The notes beneath the pieces were generated by a model, which was given only the letters and a program-made list of their open reading frames with translations, made no database searches and was not told the origin of the DNA. A program made the position numbers and the translations under genes. Shown in pieces: positions 10,499 to 18,151 of a DNA stretch of 64,000 nucleotides. Numbering within the stretch: position 1 is the first letter of the stretch; each line of letters opens with the position of its first letter. The stretch comes from Burkholderia gladioli (GTDB lineage: Bacteria; Pseudomonadota; Gammaproteobacteria; Burkholderiales; Burkholderiaceae): NCBI RefSeq assembly GCF_000959725.1, contig NZ_CP009323.1:3720001-3784000 (forward strand). The letters are read 5' to 3'.

Positions 10499-11482
10499 TT
10501 ACCTGCCGGCCGCGGACGACCGAGAGAACGGCGAGACCAGGCTCGACGCGGCGGTCGAACGGCGTTCGCTCAGGACTTGCGAGAGAAACAGCGCTTGCGG
10601 GTAAACCGACTTGATGAAGTCGACATACTGCGAGGTCCGCGCGCCGGTGGACAGGCTATCGCTGCCGCCGTTGGTGTCGGCGATGATGGTCCAGATACCG
10701 CTATGCAATTGCCACCACGCCGATCCGCTGTCGCCCGACGCGGTCCGGGTCCAGGCGTCGATGCCCTTGGACGGATCCCGGCCGACCGATGTCTTGAACG
10801 CTGCGCCGATCCCGTGATCGTTTTCGAAGATCGACGAAATCGTCGCCGCCCCCGCGGCGCGGCGCGGGCCCGACTTCGGGAAATAACCGCCGTTCGAGCC
10901 GCCGGTGCCGGTTCCCCAGGAGCCATAACCGGCAAACCAGACTTCCTTGTTCAATTCGCCTTCGTTATCCGACAGGTCGTAAAGAACCGGGCGTGCCACC
11001 TTGCTGCCGTTTTGATCGAGAATATCCGCGATCTTGGGCAATTGAATCAATGCAATGTCGGTGGAAGCGCCGCCGAAACCCGGCGTATTGGAAAAACGAT
11101 ATGGCCCGGTGGTATATGAGCCTTGACCCGAAGCGATGGTTCGCTCTTTCCAGTCGGTGAACTTGAAATTGCCCTTGCCCGTTTGCTGGGTACCCTCGGT
11201 GCAATGTGCGGCCGTGAGCAGGAATACCGACTTGCCGTCCGCGGAATCGCCGAGCCAGGTGGCCGTGCAGGCGCCCCCGGGCGTGTCCAGGTGCCCGGCG
11301 GAAAGGAACTGCGGCGCATAGCTCTGTACGCGCTGGGGTTCCAGCGCCGTGGCGATGGTGCCCGGAATGTCCTTCAGGTTGCCGCCGTTCGCGGTAAATA
11401 CGTCGTCGCTGATGACAATTGCCTGCGCCTGGGAAAGCGAGAGAAAACCCAGGGTTGCCAGTGTGAGCCTGGAAATATTCAC
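10499..11482 (-). CDS. Secreted trypsin-like serine protease (S1 family)
   Basis: A 327-residue extracellular protease. The catalytic triad is readable as H93 (LLTAAHC), D142 (STDIALIQL) and S252 (TASGDSGSAWW). The start is a GTG at 11482 preceded by GGAGAA, giving a clean signal peptide (about 21 residues, ending SLSQAQA). A longer frame to an upstream ATG would spoil that signal. About 65 residues separate the signal from the TAAHC block, possibly an activation or pro-region. The C-terminal 30 residues are Ser/Arg-rich. It is transcribed alone, between a convergent terminator and an AT-rich promoter region (11483-11639). A role as a secreted virulence or nutrient protease is plausible but not shown. 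Confidence 0.88.
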   Translation of the reverse strand: MNISRLTLATLGFLSLSQAQAIVISDDVFTANGGNLKDIPGTIATALEPQRVQSYAPQFLSAGHLDTPGGACTATWLGDSADGKSVFLLTAAHCTEGTQQTGKGNFKFTDWKERTIASGQGSYTTGPYRFSNTPGFGGASTDIALIQLPKIADILDQNGSKVARPVLYDLSDNEGELNKEVWFAGYGSWGTGTGGSNGGYFPKSGPRRAAGAATISSIFENDHGIGAAFKTSVGRDPSKGIDAWTRTASGDSGSAWWQLHSGIWTIIADTNGGSDSLSTGARTSQYVDFIKSVYPQALFLSQVLSERRSTAASSLVSPFSRSSAAGR

Positions 11483-11639
11483 AATAAATTCTCCGAATTG
11501 ATAATTGCGAAGACTTCGCCAATGGAATTGGCGAACGCAATCTATCACGGGATATCGTGAATGTAATTCTTCGTAAAAATCGACATCAATTCATTAATTT
11601 ATTATCGAGCCTTTGATAATTCGATCATTGCGGGGCATA

Positions 11640-12239
11640 TCAGGCGTGGCCGCCATGCCGGGCCGCCACCGGCCAGACCCCCATCGCCACCTCGATCATC
11701 CGCTCCAGCACCTCGCGCCCGGCCCCCGCCTGGGGCAGGCCCAGCACCGCCTGGCACACGCCGAGGAAATGCCAGGCCAGTGCCTCCACGTCCGCCTCGG
11801 CCGGCAGTTCGCCGCCGGTCACCGCCTCGTTCAGCCAGTCCACCAGCACCTCGCGTTGCCGCCTCACACCGTCGAGCGCGGCTTCCTGCCCGGCCGGCGG
11901 CAGGTCCACGCGCTCGGCGCAGCTGCGCGTCAGCAGGCAGCCTGGCGGGCGCTGCGGGGATGCCACCGGCAGCATGCCGCGCAGCAGCGCCTGCAGCTTC
12001 TCGCGCGCCGTGCTTCCCTCGGCCGAATTCATGCGGCGCAGCACACGCTCGGTGTAGGTGGCCAGCGCGACCTGGAACAGGCCGTCCTTGTCGCGAAAGC
12101 GCTGGTAGAGACTCGAGCGCGACAGGCCCGTCGCCTCGGTCAGGTCGCTGATCGAGGCCGCCGCGTAACCATGGCGCCAGAACACCTGGATCGCCGCGTC
12201 GATGACCACGGCCTCGTCGTATTGGGGCTTGCCGCTCAT
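11640..12239 (-). CDS. TetR-family transcriptional regulator
   Basis: A 199-residue regulator with a typical N-terminal helix-turn-helix (DLTEATGLSRSSLYQRFRDK, about residues 30-49) and a helical ligand-binding C-terminus of the AcrR/YcdC kind containing two or three cysteines. The ATG at 12239 is preceded by GAGA. A 20-bp near-perfect palindrome 48 bases upstream is a good candidate for autoregulation. No divergent partner gene is present, so the target is unknown; it may control only itself plus a distant gene. Confidence 0.9.
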   Translation of the reverse strand: MSGKPQYDEAVVIDAAIQVFWRHGYAAASISDLTEATGLSRSSLYQRFRDKDGLFQVALATYTERVLRRMNSAEGSTAREKLQALLRGMLPVASPQRPPGCLLTRSCAERVDLPPAGQEAALDGVRRQREVLVDWLNEAVTGGELPAEADVEALAWHFLGVCQAVLGLPQAGAGREVLERMIEVAMGVWPVAARHGGHA

Positions 12240-12286
12240 GAGTTTCTCTTTCGTGATGGGGAAGGCGTCGCGTGGCGCATCCACTA

Positions 12287-12306
12287 GATGGATCGATCGT
12301 TCCATC
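12287..12306. promoter_or_regulatory. Probable TetR operator palindrome
   Basis: The sequence GATGGATCGATCGTTCCATC is a 20-bp palindrome with one mismatched pair (positions 6 and 15). It sits upstream of the TetR gene and just past the LysR stop at 12341. Size and symmetry fit a TetR dimer site; binding is inferred. Confidence 0.5.
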
Positions 12307-12340
12307 ATATAGCGAAACGATGACGATCGCCGCGCGCCGC

Positions 12341-13255
12341 TCAGGCCGCCGACAGCACGCGCACGATCTCCTTCCACAGATGATTGCCGGCGGGCGGCAG
12401 CCGCCGGCCCGCGCGCGTGATCACGTAGCGGTCGAAGCCGCGCGCGATCGGGTGGTTGAGCGGAATCGCGCGCACTTCGCCGCGCGCGATCTCGCGACTG
12501 GCGGCGCGCCGCGTCATGAAGGCGATGCCGAGCCCCTCGGCGGCCAGCAGCAGGGTGGTGGAGAAACGATCGCAGCGGAACCTGGGCGTCAGCACCAGCC
12601 GCTCGGCATCGAGCATCGCGTCGAGATGCTGTTGCACCGCGAACTGCGGCTCCAGGAACACCAGGTCCTGGTCCGCCAGATCGCCGATCGCGATCGTGTT
12701 GCGCCGCGCCAGGCGATGCCCGCGCGGCACGATCGCGCACAGCGGATCGCTCTGGATGCGCCGCATCTGCAAGGCCGGATCGCGCTGCAGGCCGACCGCG
12801 AGGCAGATGTCGACCTGGTCCTCGCGCACCAGGCGGATCAACTCCGAGAGCGGCGCGCTGCGCAATTCCAGCGTGATGTCGGGAAAGCGCTGGCTGAAGG
12901 GCTTGAGCACGCCGCCGACGAATTCGGCCACGAAGCCCTCGGCGATGCCGATCGTCAAGCGCCCGCGTCGCAGCGCGCGATAGTCCTGCAACTGTTGCCG
13001 GAAGCGCCGCGCATTGCGTTCGCGCTCGCGATGGTAGTCGACCATCGCCAGGCCGACCTCGGTCAGCGCCACCGAGCGGCCCTTGCGCGATACCAGCGGC
13101 AGGCGCAGTTGGCGCTGCAGCAGCGCGATCTGGCGGCTGACCGTGGAGACGTTGACGTCGAGCGAATCGGCCGCGCCGCGCATGCTGCCGTGGGTGGCGA
13201 CGGCCTCGAGATAGGCAAGGGTGCGTTCGCTGATGAGCGGATCGTCGTCGAGCAA
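12341..13255 (-). CDS. LysR-family transcriptional regulator
   Basis: A 304-residue LysR regulator. The winged helix-turn-helix is at the N-terminus (THGSMRGAADSLDVNVSTVS, about residues 21-40) and a two-lobed effector domain follows. The start used is TTG at 13255, the only plausible initiation codon in frame at the right distance; GGAA lies upstream. It is divergent from the M20 amidohydrolase gene at 13388 across 132 bp, the classic LysR arrangement, so it probably controls that gene in response to its substrate or product. Confidence 0.88.
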   Translation of the reverse strand: MLDDDPLISERTLAYLEAVATHGSMRGAADSLDVNVSTVSRQIALLQRQLRLPLVSRKGRSVALTEVGLAMVDYHRERERNARRFRQQLQDYRALRRGRLTIGIAEGFVAEFVGGVLKPFSQRFPDITLELRSAPLSELIRLVREDQVDICLAVGLQRDPALQMRRIQSDPLCAIVPRGHRLARRNTIAIGDLADQDLVFLEPQFAVQQHLDAMLDAERLVLTPRFRCDRFSTTLLLAAEGLGIAFMTRRAASREIARGEVRAIPLNHPIARGFDRYVITRAGRRLPPAGNHLWKEIVRVLSAA

Positions 13256-13387
13256 GGCGGTTCCGTCTGTTGCAGGAAAAGCAACATACTCGCATGTGAC
13301 GGCACCGCCTTCAAGGCGAGGCCGCGCGCATAATCGCGGCTCGTACCGCCGACAAGGCCATCATTTTCCGCCCGCAAGAGGCCGCTC

Positions 13388-14581
13388 ATGAACCGACTGT
13401 TCTCCAGCCTGACCGAACTCGAACCGCTCGACGAGGACATGCGCTACCTGCGCCACGCGCTGCACCGCCAGCCCGAGCTGGCCTTCGCCGAGGAGGAAAC
13501 GGCGCGCGAGGTGGCCGCGCGCCTGCGCGACTACGGCTACGAGGTGCATACCGGGATCGCCGGCACCGGCGTGGTGGGGGTGTTGCGCGCGGGCGGCGGC
13601 ACGCGCTCGATCGGCCTGCGCGCCGACCTCGACGCCTTGCCGATCACCGAGGAAAACGGCTTCGCGCACGCGAGTTGCGTGCCGGGGCGCATGCACGCCT
13701 GCGGCCACGACGGCCATACCGCCATGCTGATGGGCGCGGCCCGGCACCTGGCGCGAACGCGCCGCTTCGACGGCACGCTGAACCTGATCTTCCAGCCGGC
13801 CGAGGAACGCGGCTACGACAGCGGCGCGAAGCGCATGATCGAGGCGGGGCTGTTCGAGCGCTTCCCTTGCGATGCGGTGTTCGGCATGCACAATCACCCG
13901 GGCCAGCCGCAAGGCCGGCTGATGTTCCGCGCCGGCGACTTCATGGCGGCCGGCGATCGCGTCTTCATCACCATCGAGGGCAAGGGCGGCCACGCCGCGC
14001 GCCCGCACCAGACGCACGATCCGGTGGTGGCCGCCGCCGCCATCGTCACCGCCTTGCAGACGGTGGTGGCGCGCAACGTCGATCCCTCGCGCGCGGCGGT
14101 GGTCACGGTGGGCATGCTCAATGGCGGCCACGCGCCGAACGTGATCCCGCATCGCGTGCAGATGAGCCTGAGCGTGCGCTCCTTCGATGCCGACACGCGC
14201 GCGCTGCTGCGCCGACGCATCGAGACCCTGGTTTCGATGCAGGCGGCCAGCTTCGAGGTGGAGGCGAAGATCGACTATGTCGAGGGCTACCCGGTGGTCC
14301 ACAACCACGCGGCCGAGACCGCCTTCGCGATCGAGGTGGCGAGGGAGGTGGTGGGCGAGGCGAACGTCGAGGCCAACATGGAGCCGCTGATGGGCAGCGA
14401 GGATTTCGCCTACCTGTTGCAGGCCCGGCCCGGCTGCTTCCTGCGCATCGGCAACGGCGCCGCGACGGGCGGCCGTGTGCTGCACAGCCCGACCTACGAT
14501 TTCAACGACGACAACCTGGTGGTGGGCGCCGCGTACTGGTCGCGGCTGGTCGAGCGCTATCTCGACCCCGCGCGCGCCTGA
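13388..14581 (+). CDS. M20-family amidohydrolase (hippurate hydrolase / N-acyl amino acid deacylase type)
   Basis: A cytoplasmic zinc peptidase-family enzyme of 397 residues with the M20D motifs. These include the metal-binding ADLDALP and HACGHDGHTAML stretches, the QPAEERGYDSGAKRM block with the catalytic glutamates, GKGGHAARPHQTHD, and a late glutamate in MGSEDFAYLLQ. Members hydrolyse N-acyl amino acids, hippurate or indole-acetyl-amino acids. The last fits a plant-associated host but cannot be told from sequence. It is controlled most likely by the divergent LysR at 12341. Full length, with no odd features. Confidence 0.88.
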   Translation: MNRLFSSLTELEPLDEDMRYLRHALHRQPELAFAEEETAREVAARLRDYGYEVHTGIAGTGVVGVLRAGGGTRSIGLRADLDALPITEENGFAHASCVPGRMHACGHDGHTAMLMGAARHLARTRRFDGTLNLIFQPAEERGYDSGAKRMIEAGLFERFPCDAVFGMHNHPGQPQGRLMFRAGDFMAAGDRVFITIEGKGGHAARPHQTHDPVVAAAAIVTALQTVVARNVDPSRAAVVTVGMLNGGHAPNVIPHRVQMSLSVRSFDADTRALLRRRIETLVSMQAASFEVEAKIDYVEGYPVVHNHAAETAFAIEVAREVVGEANVEANMEPLMGSEDFAYLLQARPGCFLRIGNGAATGGRVLHSPTYDFNDDNLVVGAAYWSRLVERYLDPARA

Positions 14582-14631
14582 GCCGCGCGTCTCGGCAGGC
14601 CCGGTGGCGGCCAGGAGGAACGCGCCGGCGG

Positions 14632-15531
14632 CTAGGCCGCCAGGTCGGCCGTCACGGCTGACGACACCCAGTCGATGAAGGTGCGCACCGCCGCGTTCAC
14701 GCGCGCCTGCGGATAGACGATCGAGACCGGCACGCTCGCGCAGCGCAGGTCGGCCAGCACTTCCCTGAGCCGCCCGCTGCGCAGGTAGGCGGCGGCCGCG
14801 AAGGCCGAGATCTGGATCAGGCCCAATCCCTCCAGCGCGCATTGCAGATACGCTTCGGTTTCGTTGACGGCATAGCGGCTCGGCAGCGTTATCGCGCGCG
14901 CCTCGCCGTCCACCCGGAAACGCCAGTCGAGCGGCCGCCCGGTCGCGTTCGACAGGTAGTTGACGATGCGGTGCTCGCCCAGCGCATCGATCGAAGCCGG
15001 CTCGCCGTGGCGCTCCAGGTAGCGCGGCGAGGCACAGGTGATCCACGCCAGCTCGCCGAGCCGGCGCGCCACCAGCGAGGAATCGGCCAGTTCGCCGGTG
15101 CGGATCACGCAGTCGATGCCCTCGTGGATCAGGTCGGCCGGCCGGTCGCTCAGGCCCAGCACCAACTCGATCTCGGGGTAGCGCGCCTCGAACTCCGCGA
15201 GCCGCGGCAGCACGCAGGCACGGCCGATCACGCCGGGCAGGTCGACGCGCACGCGCCCGCGCGGCGCGTGCGCCTCGCTCAGCAGGGCGCGCTCGGCGCT
15301 GGCGATCTCGCCGAGGATCGCGCGGCACGAGGCTAGATAACGTTCTCCGGTCTCGGTCAGGCTCAGGCTGCGGGTGCTGCGCCTGAGCAGCGGCGTGCCG
15401 AGGTAGGCCTCGAGCTGCTTGACCGTGGTGGTGACCGAGGAGCGCGGCAGCGACAGCGTTTCGGCGGCCTTGCTGAAGCTGCGCGCCTCGACGACGCGCA
15501 CGAAGGTCGTCATCGCGTGAAGTTTGTCCAT
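14632..15531 (-). CDS. LysR-family transcriptional regulator
   Basis: A 299-residue LysR protein of the CrgA/DntR-like subgroup, starting MDKLHAMTTFVRVVEARSFS with helix-turn-helix AAETLSLPRSSVTTTVKQLE. The start at 15531 matches the conserved family N-terminus; in-frame upstream codons only add unrelated sequence. It is divergent from the NmrA-like reductase at 15713 (181-bp gap) and convergent with the M20 gene. The former is the likely target. Confidence 0.9.
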   Translation of the reverse strand: MDKLHAMTTFVRVVEARSFSKAAETLSLPRSSVTTTVKQLEAYLGTPLLRRSTRSLSLTETGERYLASCRAILGEIASAERALLSEAHAPRGRVRVDLPGVIGRACVLPRLAEFEARYPEIELVLGLSDRPADLIHEGIDCVIRTGELADSSLVARRLGELAWITCASPRYLERHGEPASIDALGEHRIVNYLSNATGRPLDWRFRVDGEARAITLPSRYAVNETEAYLQCALEGLGLIQISAFAAAAYLRSGRLREVLADLRCASVPVSIVYPQARVNAAVRTFIDWVSSAVTADLAA

Positions 15532-15712
15532 GGGAGCCGGGCAGACGGGGAGGTTCCGCCACTCTAGCCGAAGATGGCCGCTACGCGAATCGCGCCGCCC
15601 CGCGGTTGCTCGCCCACGCGTTCTGTGTTCAAGCCGGCCGAACAATGGCCGGGCCGCCCGCCGCTAAGCTTCGCTCCTGTCCCGATACGGGCTTTGCGAA
15701 TGGAGAACGAAG

Positions 15713-16675
15713 ATGGCGAACACCGGCAATATCCAGCATGACGAAACGATCCTGGTCCTGGGCGCGGGCGAACTCGGCATGGCCATGCTGCGCGCGCTGG
15801 CACGGCGGGCAGCGGCGACCGGCGGTGGCACGCGCCTGAGCGTGCTGCTGCGCGCGGCCACCCTGGCCTCGACCGATCCCGCCAAACAGCGCGACCTGGC
15901 CGAACTGCGCGCGCTCGGCATCGCGATCGTGACGGGCGACCTGGCCAGTCAGTCACGCGAGCAGCTCGCGGCGCTGTTCCGGCCTTACCACACGGTGCTC
16001 TCGTGCACCGGCTTCGTCGGCGGGCCGGGCGTGCAGCGCAAGCTGGCCGGCGCCGCGCTCGATGCCGGCGTGCAGCGCTATTTCCCCTGGCAGTTCGGCG
16101 TCGACTACGACGTGATCGGCCGCGGCAGCGCCCAGGACCTGTTCGACGAACAACTGGACGTACGCGAGATGTTGCGCGCGCAACGAGCCACCGAATGGGT
16201 GATCGTCTCGACGGGGATGTTCACGAGCTTCCTGTTCGAGCCCGCGTTCGGCGTGGTCGACCTGGCGACGCACGCCGTGCATGCGCTGGGCAGCGAGGAC
16301 ACCGCCGTGACCCTCACCACGGCCGACGACATCGGCGCGCTGACGGCCGAGGTGCTGTTCGCCGAGCCACGCATCGCCAACCAGGTGGTCCGCGTGGCGG
16401 GCGACACCGTCACCTACCGCGAGCTGGCCGATGCGCTCGAACGCTGGAGCGGCCGGCGCGTCAGGCGCGAGACCTGGAGCGTGCCCGAGCTGCAGCGGCA
16501 ACTGGCCGAGGCGCCCGACGACGCGCTGCGCAAGTACCGCGTGGTATTCGCGCAGGGGCGCGGCGTGGCCTGGGACCAGCGGCAAACCTTCAACGCGGAG
16601 CGGGGCATCGCGGTGACGGGGCTGGAGGCCTGGATGAAAGCGCGGCTGCCGAGCCCCGCCGAGATGGCCGGCTGA
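15713..16675 (+). CDS. NmrA-like / isoflavone-reductase-type NAD(P)H oxidoreductase
   Basis: A 320-residue atypical SDR with the N-terminal dinucleotide motif VLGAGELGMAML and the NmrA/isoflavone reductase features: GDLASQSREQLAALF, a central FPWQFGVDYDVIG segment and STGMFTSFLFEP. It lacks the classical YxxxK pair, as usual for this family. Members act on aromatic alcohols or sense NADP(H). The ATG at 15713 follows GGAGAACG. It is probably regulated by the divergent LysR. The substrate is unknown. Confidence 0.8.
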   Translation: MANTGNIQHDETILVLGAGELGMAMLRALARRAAATGGGTRLSVLLRAATLASTDPAKQRDLAELRALGIAIVTGDLASQSREQLAALFRPYHTVLSCTGFVGGPGVQRKLAGAALDAGVQRYFPWQFGVDYDVIGRGSAQDLFDEQLDVREMLRAQRATEWVIVSTGMFTSFLFEPAFGVVDLATHAVHALGSEDTAVTLTTADDIGALTAEVLFAEPRIANQVVRVAGDTVTYRELADALERWSGRRVRRETWSVPELQRQLAEAPDDALRKYRVVFAQGRGVAWDQRQTFNAERGIAVTGLEAWMKARLPSPAEMAG

Positions 16676-16688
16676 CAGCGCAGCGCGC

Positions 16689-17609
16689 TCAGTTGTCGGC
16701 GCCGCGCCGCCATGCGCCGGGCGTCATGCCGAGCGTCTTTGCGAACACGCGGCTCAGGTGGCTCTGGTCGGCGAAGCCGCACGCCAGCGCGATCTCGGCC
16801 AGCGTCATGCGGGTGCCCTCGATCATGCCGCGCGCCTGCGCGGTGCGCTGTTCGAGCAGCCATTGATGCGGCGTGCGGCCGGTGGTGCGGGCGAACGCGC
16901 GGATGAAATAGCTGCGCGACAGATTGCATTCGCGCGCGATATCGGCGATCGACGAGCCCGCGTGCGCGCGCAGCAGGAGCAGTTCCTTGGCCAGCGTTTC
17001 CTGGCGGGCGCTGAGCCGCCCCTTGGCGGGTTCGCCGCGCTTGCGCAGGCTGCCGTACTGGCGCGCCAGGTGCATGCCGATCGCCAGGCTCAACTGCTCG
17101 GCGAACAGCGCGTCGGGGCCGTTCGGCGTGTCCAGGCTGGCCGCGAAGGCGGCGCCGAGATGGCTGAGCACCGGGTCCTGCTGCCTGGCGGCGCAGCTCA
17201 GGCCGTCGATGGCCGGTGCCTCGTGCTCCTCGGCCAGGCGGGCGAGGTAGCGCGGCGATACCTCGACCAGCAGAAAATCGAATTGGCCATGAAGATCGGC
17301 CAGATAATCGTCCGAAAAATCGCGTAGATAAATCGAGTGCTGTTCGAAGCGCCGATCCTCCACTCGCGCACCGCGAAAAATCCTGCGCCGATGGCCCGGT
17401 TTCAACGAAATGCCCAACAGGAAACCGCGCTCGCAAGCCGGCATCGCGACTCGGTGGAGTTGCGTTTCGTCCATGCATTTGTGATGGATCTCGATGGCCT
17501 CGCCGAGCCATTGCCGGTTCTTGCGCAGCTTGCTCGACAGGCAGCCGAGCGTATCACGTGGCGCGGAGGCGGCGCCGTCGGCGGATATCGCATCGGGGGC
17601 AAGTGACAT
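16689..17609 (-). CDS. AraC-family transcriptional regulator
   Basis: A 306-residue AraC/XylS-family regulator. The C-terminal 100 residues contain both helix-turn-helix motifs (SIADIARECNLSRSYFIRAF and LAEIALACGFADQSHLSRVF). The N-terminal 200 residues form an uncharacterised sensor part. The ATG at 17609 is preceded by GAGGAA; an upstream in-frame ATG would add about 40 basic residues without an RBS. It converges with the NmrA gene with a 13-bp gap and faces the large regulator at 18152 across a 542-bp region holding two dyads. Confidence 0.88.
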   Translation of the reverse strand: MSLAPDAISADGAASAPRDTLGCLSSKLRKNRQWLGEAIEIHHKCMDETQLHRVAMPACERGFLLGISLKPGHRRRIFRGARVEDRRFEQHSIYLRDFSDDYLADLHGQFDFLLVEVSPRYLARLAEEHEAPAIDGLSCAARQQDPVLSHLGAAFAASLDTPNGPDALFAEQLSLAIGMHLARQYGSLRKRGEPAKGRLSARQETLAKELLLLRAHAGSSIADIARECNLSRSYFIRAFARTTGRTPHQWLLEQRTAQARGMIEGTRMTLAEIALACGFADQSHLSRVFAKTLGMTPGAWRRGADN

Positions 17610-18151
17610 CGGGTGATTCCTCGCACGAAAAACACGCCATGCGCGCCGCCCGGGGCGTGTGACGCGAATCGACAAGATATTGAAAGCGCGATTCGAACGG
17701 GCTCGGCGAGCCACGGCGAATCGCAATGGCCATGGACCGGGTTTATACCATCGGGCAAATCACGCTTCAAGCATGGCAAAAACGCATCGGCCGCCGGCCG
17801 AAATGAAAATGTCACGCAATGCGCGAATCGCGCCGTGATTGGCGGAACACGCATGGAATCGTGCGTCTTGTCGATTCAGATATGAATGCGGAATGACACT
17901 GGCGAGTGGTGTGAATTCGAATCTTCATTCGAATTTTTCCAGCGCCCGGATTTGCCGGATGAAAAATTGAACTCTTTTGTTCAAAAAACGCGGTGGTAGC
18001 GAATTGCCGCCCGTGCGACGGCGCATTTTTCTTCAAGACCCGATCGTTACGATTCGCTTACCATCCGCGCTTTCCCCCGTGAGCGCGGGCGGCGCGCCGC
18101 CTGCCTCGCGGCTTCATCCCGCGCCCTGCCAGGCGCCACCCGGAGGCGGTC
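17610..18151. promoter_or_regulatory. Divergent regulatory region with two dyads
   Basis: This 542-bp non-coding stretch lies between the AraC gene and the 959-residue regulator. It becomes AT-rich near its centre and holds AATTCGAA-N6-TTCGAATT (17914-17935) and TTGAAC-N6-GTTCAA (17967-17984). Both have 6-nt spacers, and the centres are 51 bp apart. They could be operators or, for the first (followed by a T-run), a terminator. No gene was recognised here. Confidence 0.4.

Noticed and set aside
13361..15562. Long minus-strand frame over the M20 amidohydrolase and LysR
   Set aside because: Antisense shadow of the M20 gene joined to another frame of the LysR gene; no recognisable domain of its own.
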